64,000 bases of DNA from NCBI RefSeq assembly GCF_016907675.1, contig NZ_JAFBCJ010000001.1:1-64000 (forward strand), written 5' to 3'. The notes beneath the pieces are model-generated. The model was not told the origin of the DNA and did not search any database. It saw nothing but the letters and a program-made list of their open reading frames with translations. Shown one piece after another: positions 32,882-40,745 of this stretch. The DNA is from Geodermatophilus bullaregiensis. GTDB taxonomy: Bacteria > Actinomycetota > Actinomycetes > Mycobacteriales > Geodermatophilaceae. The position numbers and the translations under genes are program-made. The stretch's first letter is position 1. Every line of letters starts with the position of its first letter.

Positions 32882-34455
32882 GCCCTGGAGATCCTTGCGC
32901 TCAAGAGCTTGCGTTCGATGGCCTGATCGAGTTCGCCGAGACGGTCCGGGCAGCGCAGCAGGAGGACCCCTGCGCGGTTCGCCTCGTCTGGATCACTATC
33001 GCTGTCCGACGGGGTAACCACCGCGACGAGGCCCTCGCGCGCCAATTCCGAAGCCATGTGCAACGTCGTCGAGTCCAGAATCGCGCGCGGTAGGACGGTA
33101 ATGGTAGCTGCTCCTTCGATCGCGGCGCGCCCATTGGACAGAGGCGGCTGCCAAGGCACCGGCCCGGCGCGCACGCCAAAGAAGCGGATTGCGGCGACAT
33201 CGGGCAAAATCTGCCAGGTGACGCCAACCCGGTTGTCCTCGAGTACGCGCGCCGGACTAGAGGTGTCTCCGGCCCCGTCCTTCGTATCGAGTCGACGGTA
33301 GAGCATGCCGATCATTAACGCCGCCCGGGCGATCTCCGACTCGGCTTGTCGTTGACCTCGGCACCGCCAATCCGCGCCTCCACGCAAGATTGAACCAGTG
33401 CGGTCCGAGACGGCGAGCATGAAGTCAAGCTCTGGCTCACGCCAGATCTGCGAGAGCAGCACAAAACACAGGCGTTCCGGGCTGGCCACTCCTCGCCGGT
33501 AGGCCTCATGGACCCGGGCTCCAAGATCGGCCGGCATCGGCGTGACAGCGAGGAACAGGTCGCGCGCCTCACGCGGTGAGATGGCATGGATGTCATCCAT
33601 GCCCAGGAAGACACCGACCGACCGACCGTAGCGCCGGAGACCTGCCGGCACTCTGCCGCCCTCGGGATGCCCGCGGTAGGTCACGTCGACGTCGACGCGT
33701 TCACCCGATTTCGCAGTGATCCCGTGGGCCGTGAGATTAGCCGGTCGATCGAACCGGATCTCCATCGTGCCACCGCTTGCGAACGCGTCGCACAGCATTA
33801 ATGCGGCCAGTGCTCGGTTGGCCTCATGCGTGGCAACATGCGGCACTTCGCAGGTCTGCCACGCCAAGACCGACATGCCGTCGATCGAGGGCTCGTGGGC
33901 GAAGGCCGCAAGTCCTACGATCACGTTCTGGCAGGCAATGCGCACGGGGCGGATCACGAAATCGCGCGGCCGTTTGTCGGCTTCGAGATACTGCAACTCG
34001 TACGCCGGCCCAACCTCGTCGAGCATGCGATAGAGCCCAGCGTCCCGCGCCTCTAACTCCTCGGCTACCGACTCGGCGTACAGCAGTGCATCGAAGTCCA
34101 GGACAGCGGCCTGTAGATCATCTCTCTGTGTGTCGAGATGCCAGCGCACCACGGAGCCATGTCCGGGGAGCTTTGGGCCGTCGGCGTCCGACACTACGAC
34201 GCAGGCAAAGGACTTTTCGTCGACTGCTAGAAATGGGACTAGGTTTCGGTGGGGTGGCCATCTGCTGGTCTCGATTATTGACTCAGCCCACGCGATGGTC
34301 ATCGGCTGGGAGGCCGGACCGGGGACACACAAGACGCCTTGCAGTCTACTGGGAAGATCTGACTCGTAGATATCCAAGAACCGCGGAGGTGCGCTTAGTC
34401 CTCGCGCATGGAAGTGGTCGCGCAGCGCGAGGCTCGCGCCCATCGGATGCGTCAC
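32878..34455 (-). CDS. Unknown protein, first gene of helicase operon
   Basis: A 525-residue protein without a recognised domain. Short hydrophobic strands alternate with charged helices (NLVPFLAVDEKSFACVVVSD, YELQYLEADKRPRDFVIRPV, ANRALAALMLCDAF). The C-terminal third reads ITVLPRAILDSTTLHMASELAREGLVAVVTPSDSDSD, which could be a Rossmann-like end. GTG 34455 or ATG 34443 may be the start. It leads the operon 34455-26052. About 200 bases separate GTG 34455 from the divergent nuclease-like gene start at ATG 34656 and must hold promoters for both directions. Function unknown. Confidence 0.78.
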   Translation of the reverse strand: MTHPMGASLALRDHFHARGLSAPPRFLDIYESDLPSRLQGVLCVPGPASQPMTIAWAESIIETSRWPPHRNLVPFLAVDEKSFACVVVSDADGPKLPGHGSVVRWHLDTQRDDLQAAVLDFDALLYAESVAEELEARDAGLYRMLDEVGPAYELQYLEADKRPRDFVIRPVRIACQNVIVGLAAFAHEPSIDGMSVLAWQTCEVPHVATHEANRALAALMLCDAFASGGTMEIRFDRPANLTAHGITAKSGERVDVDVTYRGHPEGGRVPAGLRRYGRSVGVFLGMDDIHAISPREARDLFLAVTPMPADLGARVHEAYRRGVASPERLCFVLLSQIWREPELDFMLAVSDRTGSILRGGADWRCRGQRQAESEIARAALMIGMLYRRLDTKDGAGDTSSPARVLEDNRVGVTWQILPDVAAIRFFGVRAGPVPWQPPLSNGRAAIEGAATITVLPRAILDSTTLHMASELAREGLVAVVTPSDSDSDPDEANRAGVLLLRCPDRLGELDQAIERKLLSARISRA

Positions 34456-34655
34456 AGTGCCCCCGCGATCCTACGTCTTGCGAACGAATCCGTCAGACGC
34501 TGCCTCAACTCGTGCAGCGGAAGCCGAGCCTGCCTGGCGATGGGTGACTACTGCAAGCATCGCGTGCTATGAATCGGGTGTAACGCCCCGTGGCCGGTGA
34601 CGGTTTGCTGTCGACTGGGCACCGAGGCTGCTTCGCGACGGCGAGGGGACACTTC

Positions 34656-35966
34656 ATGGCCTGCGGCAACCACGACGTGTCTGCCAGGACCGTGCGCCTA
34701 CTCGGACGGGTTGCTCTAGCCGGCGGAGGGTCGCATCGGGCCGCCTACGCCAATGCTGTCAGCCATGGGCTGCAGGGTATCGCTCGGACCATCGACCAGG
34801 CGCAGCGCGTCGCGATTGCCGACCAGCAGCGCGCCCGCAGTCAGGCGAGCGTCGAGGAGGCGGAGCGTGCCATCGCGTCGGCGAGTTCCAAGTCAGAGAT
34901 CTCCTCAGCGCTGCGCGATGCCCAGCGAGCGCTGCTGGAAGTCCGACGAAGCGGCGGCGACAGGCAGGCACGGGACCGTGCCGTCCGTGCACTGGAGCAG
35001 AAGGTCGGCAAGTTGCTCGATACGGCCAAGATCAGGCAGGCCGAGATCGACCAGCAGGGTCAGTACGCGGGACAGCGGTCCTCGATCGAGGAGCGACCGT
35101 CGTCTGTGCTCGACCGACTTGCACCCATCAATCTCGGAATGAGGCCCCCCTCGGCTACCACTTCTTCAGGTGAACAGTCCGTATGGCAGGGGGAGGTGAA
35201 GGCGCCTAGCCGGAGTGCGATGTCTGCCGTCGATGCAGTACTTGCGTCCCGCGCGGTCCCTCTCGACATCGCCGCGCTCCTGGAGCCTGCGCTCCGAAAC
35301 GCAGCAATCCCCCAATATTTGAGAGATGAACTGCCTGCTGCGATGGAGAAAATTCAGGCCGTCACCTCACACGCGCCCGGAATTGCAACGGAGCATATCG
35401 CTGGCCTCGAACTCGGTCGATCGTCAAGAGGGCACGGAGGAACAGTGTGGGTGTCAACCGTGGCGGGAAGCGGACAAGTTCATGGATACGCATATGAGAT
35501 CATTGCAGCCTCACGCTTCATCGACGAGGCTAAAACGCCAGGGAACGGCGGCAATCCTGTTCGCATCAATCAGGGATCGGATGAGTTGATCTTTGGCCAG
35601 AAACTCCCTTCTGCGCCGGGGCGAAGGACGGTCGAGGCCGACATCCTGGTGGTAAAGGGCGATGGCCACAAAATCGGCATCGATTCGAAGAACTACTCAC
35701 GCGCCTTCGGACCCTCAGAAGATCTACGGAGCCAATTAGAGGGCGTCAAGGAGGCGATCCGTCAGGGCGAGGTTCATGAGTACCACTTTGCGGTCCGCGG
35801 CCGAATAACGCAGACCGCAAAGGACCTGATCCAACAGGCAGACATTCAGGTGCGGGCCGAGCTTCGTGGGGCGCATCCAAGTTCAGACCCGACGATCAGT
35901 GAGTTGCAGTCCCGAAGCGTGGACGTCTCCCTACCAGTGATTTGTTGGCACGAGGATCTCGGATAG
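34656..35966 (+). CDS. Coiled-coil protein with PD-(D/E)XK-like nuclease domain
   Basis: A 436-residue protein. Residues about 25-140 are helical and charged (QQRARSQASVEEAERAIASA, RDAQRALLEVRRSGGDRQAR) and should form coiled coil. The C-terminal part (about 275-400) has the pattern of a restriction-endonuclease fold: Glu in YAYEIIAASRF, Asp in VEADILVVKGD, then IGIDSKNYS with the D-x-K and a later helix (SQLEGVKEAIRQ). This is read from motif order only. The ATG at 34656 has GAGGGGAC before it; an upstream GTG at 34590 is possible. It may be an effector or toxin of the neighbouring system (inference). AT-richer codons appear in its C-terminal half. Confidence 0.65.
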   Translation: MACGNHDVSARTVRLLGRVALAGGGSHRAAYANAVSHGLQGIARTIDQAQRVAIADQQRARSQASVEEAERAIASASSKSEISSALRDAQRALLEVRRSGGDRQARDRAVRALEQKVGKLLDTAKIRQAEIDQQGQYAGQRSSIEERPSSVLDRLAPINLGMRPPSATTSSGEQSVWQGEVKAPSRSAMSAVDAVLASRAVPLDIAALLEPALRNAAIPQYLRDELPAAMEKIQAVTSHAPGIATEHIAGLELGRSSRGHGGTVWVSTVAGSGQVHGYAYEIIAASRFIDEAKTPGNGGNPVRINQGSDELIFGQKLPSAPGRRTVEADILVVKGDGHKIGIDSKNYSRAFGPSEDLRSQLEGVKEAIRQGEVHEYHFAVRGRITQTAKDLIQQADIQVRAELRGAHPSSDPTISELQSRSVDVSLPVICWHEDLG

Positions 35967-36079
35967 GCGGCTCGGCCCGCGCCGCTTCAGCCTCCGCCTG
36001 TGCGGCCGCAACCCACAGTTGGACGCTCTCCCCATCCTGCAGATCGTCGAGGCGGCATGTAGCGCCGCCAGTACGTCGG

Positions 36080-36421
36080 TCACCGCGGTGAGCGCCTGGC
36101 AAGTGGAGCGGTGAAGGCGGGCAGGAGTTCGAGCGTCTGCTGCAGTCGGTCCTGCGGCTGTGCGACCTCCCGCGCGATCTGCTCCAGGGATCCGCCGATC
36201 CGGCCGACGAGCGACCGCGCCTCGCGTACCCGGCCGTCCCTGGCCTTCTGTGGGTTGTGCAACACCTCGCCCACGACTTGATTGCAGTACTGCGGCGTCT
36301 GGCCACCGCCCTTGGCGGCCGCGACGGGGTTGGTGCAGGCGCCCCACCTCTCCGGCCAACTGCATGTCACCGGCGCCGCCTCGTGCGGCGATCCAGTCCC
36401 GGCACCGCTGAGGGCGCGCAT
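36080..36421 (-). CDS. Small Cys-rich protein of mobile regions
   Basis: A 113-residue protein. The N-terminal half has a zinc-ribbon-like pattern, CSWPERWGACTNPVAAAKGG followed by PQYCNQVV and a His in HNPQKARDG. This resembles small actinobacterial plasmid/element proteins with a C..C..YC..H arrangement. The rest is helical (LVGRIGGSLEQIAREVAQPQ) and may be DNA-binding or dimerising. ATG 36421 is chosen because the Cys pattern follows shortly after. It lies 80 bases downstream of 36502-36903 in the same direction, so the two may form an operon. Function unknown. Confidence 0.5.
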   Translation of the reverse strand: MRALSGAGTGSPHEAAPVTCSWPERWGACTNPVAAAKGGGQTPQYCNQVVGEVLHNPQKARDGRVREARSLVGRIGGSLEQIAREVAQPQDRLQQTLELLPAFTAPLARRSPR

Positions 36422-36501
36422 GTCATGCGCCGTAGACGTGTGCCGGCGCCCGGCCCTGCGTGTGCACGCGCAGGCACGCGCAGGCACGCATGCCACGGTC
36501 C

Positions 36502-36903
36502 TCACAGTGCTGCCCAGGAAGTCGGAACCCAGTCGTCCGCTATCAGGAGCGGTGGGTGGGCTCCCTCGTGGCGCAGGGCCTCGACTGCCAAGGCCAGCTC
36601 CACCAGCAGGATTCGGGGATGGCCGCCTGCCGTCGCAGCGCTGGCCGCCAGCACGGGCACCCCGTTCGGCACGGCCCACCGCAGGTGATAGGCGCGGTGC
36701 TCAGGTAGCGAGCAGCGTCGCCGCTCGCTCACGTGTACCGCGCCGTCCGGCAGGCTGTGCGACTGCTGATCAGTCAACTCGCACCATCCCGGGCCGATTG
36801 CCGCCACGTACAGCGGGTGGGACGGTGTCACGGTCTGGGGCAGACGAAAGCGCGGCCCCTTGGTTACTTGCGCGGCCATCGGGGGTCTCGTCGGTGCCGC
36901 CAC
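36502..36903 (-). CDS. Unknown protein, paralogue of 17682-18461
   Basis: A 133-residue protein sharing LYVAAIGPGWCELTD with the integrase-linked protein at 17682-18461. A similar pattern follows: VHVSERRRCSLPEHRAYHLRW, an Ala-rich strand, LLVELALAVEALR and a Trp-Pro end (DDWVPTSW). It lacks the long disordered N-terminus of its paralogue. Start GTG 36903 or ATG 36879. It is followed by the Cys-rich gene at 36421. Two copies of the same unknown family in one accessory region suggest a mobile-element function (inference). Confidence 0.6.
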   Translation of the reverse strand: MAAPTRPPMAAQVTKGPRFRLPQTVTPSHPLYVAAIGPGWCELTDQQSHSLPDGAVHVSERRRCSLPEHRAYHLRWAVPNGVPVLAASAATAGGHPRILLVELALAVEALRHEGAHPPLLIADDWVPTSWAAL

Positions 36904-37358
36904 CTAGCACCCGTCCTCTCGGTGCCCCGGCATCGTCGCGGGCCGAGGACGCCGCGAAACCACATCTGTGTCGATGACCTGCATGTCCGCCTCCGGCCGC
37001 ACAGTAGCAAGCCAGGCGGAAGCCGTCAAACAGGCAAGGATATGCGATTTTTATACGCTGCGTCAAGAGATCGGTGTTGAATTTCGTGGCCATGGGTCCC
37101 CGCTCGGGAAAGCCCCGGATCAGACGCCGGAAGCGTGGCTAGGTGCCGCTGCCCCCTCCGCCCACGAGCGACGCCGGTCGGGCTGCCGGTCGGTCCTGCG
37201 CGTGGGGCGCATCGCCTCGCCCGCTCCTGCCCCCGCAGGCGAGGTCGCGCGTGCAGGTCCTGCCAAGGATTCAGACCCCCGCGAGAGATTACCGAGGCGG
37301 CGCGGGTGCCGGGACCGGCGCGGAGCCGTGCCGATCGCCGCGAGCGCACACTGGGTGA
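36904..37358. other. Intergenic stretch, AT-rich patch near 37040
   Basis: No convincing gene. An unusually AT-rich patch (GCGATTTTTATACGCTG near 37042-37058) could be a promoter for the leftward genes 36903-36080 or a recombination scar. The rest is GC-rich chance frame. Confidence 0.4.
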
Positions 37359-37565
37359 ATGGCGGAGAGGAACAGTGAACCCGCTGAGCCGGGTCCGGAC
37401 GCGGTGTTGGACCGGATAGGCAAGCGCGGCGGAGGGCACGCCCCCCTCGGCGACGTGGTCCGGGCCCTGCGCGAGGACCGCCGGCGCGAGGAGCCTGAGG
37501 AGGGCATCGAACCGCCGATCCGTCTGCGCGGCTCTCAACCCGGTCCGCGGGACAACCGCCCGTAG
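37359..37565 (+). CDS. Possible small acidic/basic protein
   Basis: A 68-residue frame starting at ATG 37359. The sequence is charged and helical in its middle (GGGHAPLGDVVRALREDRRREEPEEG) with no hydrophobic core. There is no clear ribosome binding site. It could be a small regulator or a chance frame; no family is recognised. Confidence 0.25.
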   Translation: MAERNSEPAEPGPDAVLDRIGKRGGGHAPLGDVVRALREDRRREEPEEGIEPPIRLRGSQPGPRDNRP

Positions 37566-37692
37566 GCCGAGCGCGGGAGTGTCGGTCCGCCCAACCGATC
37601 CAGAAGCGGACGGAGTAACCGACCCGAAGGGATCCCGAGTCTCGGCGCAGTGCAAGTCCAGTGTGGGTGGGGAGACCTATCGTTCCTAGGCG

Positions 37693-37730
37693 CTGGCTCC
37701 CAGGGCGAGTGGCCGCGCCCTGGGAGCCAG
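37693..37730. repeat. Perfect 15-bp inverted repeat (hairpin)
   Basis: The arms CTGGCTCCCAGGGCG (37693-37707) and CGCCCTGGGAGCCAG (37716-37730) are exact reverse complements with an 8-base loop. No T-run follows. It stands about 130 bases after the small frame 37359-37565 and could be its terminator, or the end of a mobile repeat. Confidence 0.75.
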
Positions 37731-37885
37731 GGGGCGAGCCGGAAACAAGCCAGTCCCTGAAAGGTCGTCCAAGGTGCCGCGCCGCCGGCCGCCTGGCTCC
37801 TACACGGCGGACCCAGGCGGGCAGGTCCCCGCGGTCGGTCCTCTCGCATCGAAAAAGCGCCAGGTCAGCCTCAGGCGGGACGCAA

Positions 37886-37915
37886 TGCGTACTTTGTGAT
37901 CGAGGTGCGTACTTT
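37886..37915 (+). promoter_or_regulatory. Two TGCGTACTTT repeats, candidate operator
   Basis: TGCGTACTTT occurs at 37886-37895 and again at 37906-37915, exactly 20 bases apart, so both copies lie on the same face of the DNA. They sit 36 bases before the GTG of a protein with an N-terminal winged-helix-like region. They could be its own binding sites (inference). Confidence 0.5.
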
Positions 37916-37950
37916 TGTTTTTGTCCGCGACGACACCTGGAGGGACTGGC

Positions 37951-38595
37951 GTGGATCTCAGTCTTCCCTTGCGGGCCGTCGTGCCGACTCTCGACGGGCC
38001 GGTCCTGCGTGTCCTGGCGGGTACCACGCGACCACTCACCGGGCGAGAGATCGCGCGGCTGGCCAGCCGCGGCAGTGAACCAGGCGTACGCCGCGTCCTG
38101 CATCGGCTCGTCGATCACGGTCTCGTATGCGTGACCACCGCCGGGGCCGCGTGCCTCTACACCGCCAACCGCACCCACCTGGCCTGGCCCGCGGTCGAGA
38201 CGCTGGTCGGCATGCCTCAGCAGTTGCGCACCCGTCTGAGCGGCCTGCTCGCCGCCTGGTACCCGGCACCGGCCCTGGCCGGGCTGTTCGGATCGGCCGC
38301 TCGTGGGGACGGTGCTACCGACAGCGACATCGACCTACTCCTGGTCCGCCCCGACGACGTCCCAAGTCCGCTCGACGGTGCTAGCACGCCGCCAGCCGTC
38401 GCCTGGTCGGAACAAGTCGAGAGGCTACGCACCGCCGTGCAGGCGATGACCGGCAACGCCGCCCAGATCTACGAGATCTCCCTCAGTGAGCTCATCGAGA
38501 GCGTCCGCGCTGGCGACCACTTGGCCGAGGCGTGGCGCCGCGAACTGGTCGTGCTCGCGGGGCCTGCAGCATGGGAGCAGCTGGCGCTCCGGTGA
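37951..38595 (+). CDS. Nucleotidyltransferase-domain protein with N-terminal wHTH
   Basis: A 214-residue protein. Residues 1-70 look like a winged helix (VLRVLAGTTRPLTGREIARLA, GVRRVLHRLVDHGLV). The nucleotidyltransferase core follows with LAGLFGSAARGDGATDSDIDLLLV (about 109-130), the GSxARG...SDxDL signature of MNT/Pol-beta-type enzymes. These transfer AMP or other nucleotides to a target, and some act as antitoxins to HEPN toxins. No HEPN partner is adjacent. The GTG at 37951 follows GGAGGGAC. It is convergent with the XRE gene 43 bases away. Confidence 0.82.
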   Translation: MDLSLPLRAVVPTLDGPVLRVLAGTTRPLTGREIARLASRGSEPGVRRVLHRLVDHGLVCVTTAGAACLYTANRTHLAWPAVETLVGMPQQLRTRLSGLLAAWYPAPALAGLFGSAARGDGATDSDIDLLLVRPDDVPSPLDGASTPPAVAWSEQVERLRTAVQAMTGNAAQIYEISLSELIESVRAGDHLAEAWRRELVVLAGPAAWEQLALR

Positions 38596-38638
38596 GGGCC
38601 CGCTCACTGGGAGGTCCTAGTAGGCTCGGCCGGGATCT

Positions 38639-38962
38639 TCAGGGCTGGCGAGACCGCAGCGACCGGCGGTCGGGAACCTGAACCGGTCGCCGCTGGGGGC
38701 GTTGGCGGGTGCCGTAGGGATAGACGCCGTCCAGGAGTTCGGTCAGAAGGAGGCCGTATCCGCGCGCAATGGCGTCCAACGTCGACAGCGTCGGTTGCTT
38801 CCCGACGCCGCGCTCGAGTTGCGCCAGATAGGGATAGGAAACGCCGCTTCGTTCCGCTGCTACGGCCAGGTCGATCCCCTGGGTGGCGCGGATCGATCGC
38901 AGGCGCTGGGCCAGCCACAACAGCCCGTCGTCTCGGGAGTCGGGCTCCTCGTTGGCGGCCAC
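38639..38962 (-). CDS. XRE-family helix-turn-helix regulator
   Basis: A 107-residue DNA-binding protein. The HTH runs about residues 12-70: LAQRLRSIRATQGIDLAVAA, then ERSGVSYPYLAQLERGVGKQ, then PTLSTLDAIARGYGLLLTEL. The tail is basic. It starts at GTG 38962, 22 bases after the stop of the upstream gene, and is the last gene of the operon 40518-38639. A perfect palindrome in the operon promoter (40544-40556) is a natural candidate for its operator (inference). Confidence 0.85.
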   Translation of the reverse strand: MAANEEPDSRDDGLLWLAQRLRSIRATQGIDLAVAAERSGVSYPYLAQLERGVGKQPTLSTLDAIARGYGLLLTELLDGVYPYGTRQRPQRRPVQVPDRRSLRSRQP

Positions 38963-38984
38963 TCGGGCAGCGTAGTGCCGCCAA

Positions 38985-39593
38985 TCAGTGCTCTCGGCCC
39001 GGCGGGGCAGCCAGTCGGGCCAAGCGGAAGAGGCCGGAGGCGGCGGGGGCGCCCAGGATGCGTTGACGCTGCTTCGCCGGTAGGTCGTTGAGCAGACCTA
39101 GTGCGTCACGGGCAGCGGCGCGGTCACGTCGGCCGGCGGCGACGGCCTCGGCCAGCGTCGCTCGGAAGTCGGCCATCACACCCTCGAGGGAGGCGCTCGC
39201 CGCCTCTCGTACCGCCCCACGTGCCGCACTCGTCGAACGCTCCGAGTGGGCCAAGCGCTCGGCGGCCAGATCCGCGATCCGGGTGGCGAGGGCCTCGACG
39301 TCGTAGGCGACCGCCGGGTCGGGAACAGTGATCGGCTCCCCGACGCTCTCCACCCAGAGGAGATCGATCTCGGAGTAGTCCCAGTGGACGCGGCCATGCC
39401 AGATGGTCTCGCCCCATGCGGCGATCACGATGGTCCCCGGCCGGAACAGCACTCCTGGCAGGATCTCGTCGGCACGCGTCCACACGCCCTCGGCAGCGGT
39501 CTGTAGCGGGTCGGCGAGGATTTCCGGCCAGGCGAGCCATTGCCTGAGCGCCTTGGCCACAGGGGTGTCCACAGTGTCGTCCGGCTCAGCCAC
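38985..39593 (-). CDS. Unknown protein between recombinase and XRE regulator
   Basis: A 202-residue protein of no recognised family. The N-terminal half has strand-like segments (PGTIVIAAWGETIWHGRVHWDYSEIDLLWV). The C-terminal half is a long Ala/Arg-rich helical region (ATRIADLAAERLAHSERSTS, LAEAVAAGRRDRAAARDALG). GTG 39593 overlaps the recombinase stop by 8 bases. Its coupling to recombinase and XRE genes suggests an accessory of the element, for example a directionality or silencing factor (inference). Confidence 0.65.
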   Translation of the reverse strand: MAEPDDTVDTPVAKALRQWLAWPEILADPLQTAAEGVWTRADEILPGVLFRPGTIVIAAWGETIWHGRVHWDYSEIDLLWVESVGEPITVPDPAVAYDVEALATRIADLAAERLAHSERSTSAARGAVREAASASLEGVMADFRATLAEAVAAGRRDRAAARDALGLLNDLPAKQRQRILGAPAASGLFRLARLAAPPGREH

Positions 39594-40518
39594 GGGGGCC
39601 GAACACCCTCTCGTAGGCCGCGACGAGGTCCTCGAACGTCACTTGCGTGTAGCGGCCAATCACACCCAGTGATCCAGGAGCGTGGCCGGCGAAGGCGGCC
39701 GCGACCCGGATGTCGGAGACGGCTGCGATGTCGGCAAGGGTCGTGTGTCGGATCCAGTGGGTCGCCACGTCGAGAGCTTCCGTCCAGCCCAGGTGCCGGT
39801 CGATGCGGTCGAAGAGGGCATTGAAGTGGCGCCGTGTAAGGGGCGCACCGGTCCGGTACCGGAAGACGGAGGAGCCAGGACCCACCGCGCCACGGGCGCG
39901 AGCCAGGCTGTCGAGTCGAACCAGGATCCACGCGGCCAGCGGCAGTTCGCGCGCCTCCCCACCCTTCTCAGTCAGCGTGATGCTGCGGCGATCGTGGTGG
40001 AGCTGGTCCAGCGAAAGGTTGAGGCATCCCTCTCGTCGAGCGGCGGTGTGGCGAAGGAACGTGAGTAGTAGCTCGTCCAACTGGGGATCCTTGCCCGTGT
40101 GGACTGCCACGTCCCAGATCTGGATCAGCTCCGATTCGGTCAAGGGGCGCTCAGGGGCTCGCCGGCGTCGTGGGGGCTTGAGCTCAATGGCCGGGGACTG
40201 CGACAAGAGACCGGCCTTGCACGCGTAGCGGAAGAAGAACCTGGCGGCGCGCACGAAGTTCTCGGCAGCGCCCTTGCCGTGGGCATCGGGGTCATACGCG
40301 AGCAACCGGCGACCAACAGCGCGGGCGCGTTTCACCGTCGCCACGCCGACCTCCGATTGAAGCCGGTCGCGCAGCCGCTCCAGGTCGGTGAGCCGGACAT
40401 CTGCTAGCTCGTATCCACCCAGCTCCGCGTCGAGCAGGCGAATGCCGCGCGCATAGGTGGGACGGCTCTTGTCCGACATGGCAGAGAGGACCTCGGGCAC
40501 CAGCTCGTGGACCCTCAT
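39586..40518 (-). CDS. Tyrosine recombinase
   Basis: A 310-residue recombinase. Catalytic blocks are RHTAARREGCLNL (Arg, about 160), HWIRHTTLADIA (about 252), AFAGHAPGS (about 275) and the nucleophile in GRYTQVTFEDL (about 290). The N-terminal 110 residues form a SAM-like core-binding domain (TYARGIRLLDAEL, RFFFRYACKAGLLSQSP). ATG 40518 follows GGGAGG at ideal spacing. It leads the operon with 38985-39593 and 38639-38962. It is not similar in detail to the recombinase at 16484. No flanking direct repeats were found by eye. Confidence 0.85.
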   Translation of the reverse strand: MRVHELVPEVLSAMSDKSRPTYARGIRLLDAELGGYELADVRLTDLERLRDRLQSEVGVATVKRARAVGRRLLAYDPDAHGKGAAENFVRAARFFFRYACKAGLLSQSPAIELKPPRRRRAPERPLTESELIQIWDVAVHTGKDPQLDELLLTFLRHTAARREGCLNLSLDQLHHDRRSITLTEKGGEARELPLAAWILVRLDSLARARGAVGPGSSVFRYRTGAPLTRRHFNALFDRIDRHLGWTEALDVATHWIRHTTLADIAAVSDIRVAAAFAGHAPGSLGVIGRYTQVTFEDLVAAYERVFGPRG

Positions 40519-40543
40519 GGCAACCTCCCGTGCATCAGGTATG

Positions 40544-40556
40544 ATGCTGACAGCAT
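40544..40556 (-). promoter_or_regulatory. Perfect palindrome ATGCTG-A-CAGCAT in recombinase promoter
   Basis: A 6+1+6 palindrome lies 26 bases upstream of the recombinase ATG. On the minus strand the flanking sequence reads TATTATGCTGTCAGCATCATACC, where TATTAT and CATACC resemble -10 boxes. A repressor bound here would block transcription. The XRE protein encoded at the end of this operon is the likely ligand (inference). Confidence 0.6.
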
Positions 40557-40745
40557 AATACACGCAGCGCGGACATCGCCGGCCCCACTGGGGCAGCGGC
40601 GTCGCCGCCAAACGGAACCGTCGGGATAGGCACGGCGAGCAGTCCGGCGAGGAGGTAGTGGACCGGTTGGCGGCAGGGGACTGTGCCGAGGCAACTTCGG
40701 GCCGTGACACGGCTGGCCACCGTGTGCGCACGAACAAGGATTTCG

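Larger units (their letters stand above)
37566..37950. other. Intergenic stretch with perfect hairpin and operator-like repeats
   Basis: No gene is seen. It contains the 15-bp stem hairpin at 37693-37730 and two TGCGTACTTT direct repeats (37886-37915) just upstream of the nucleotidyltransferase start. Confidence 0.5.

Noticed and set aside
37120-38178. 350-codon open frame on the minus strand
   Set aside because: It is Arg/Pro/Gly-rich, without motifs, and partly antisense to the nucleotidyltransferase.
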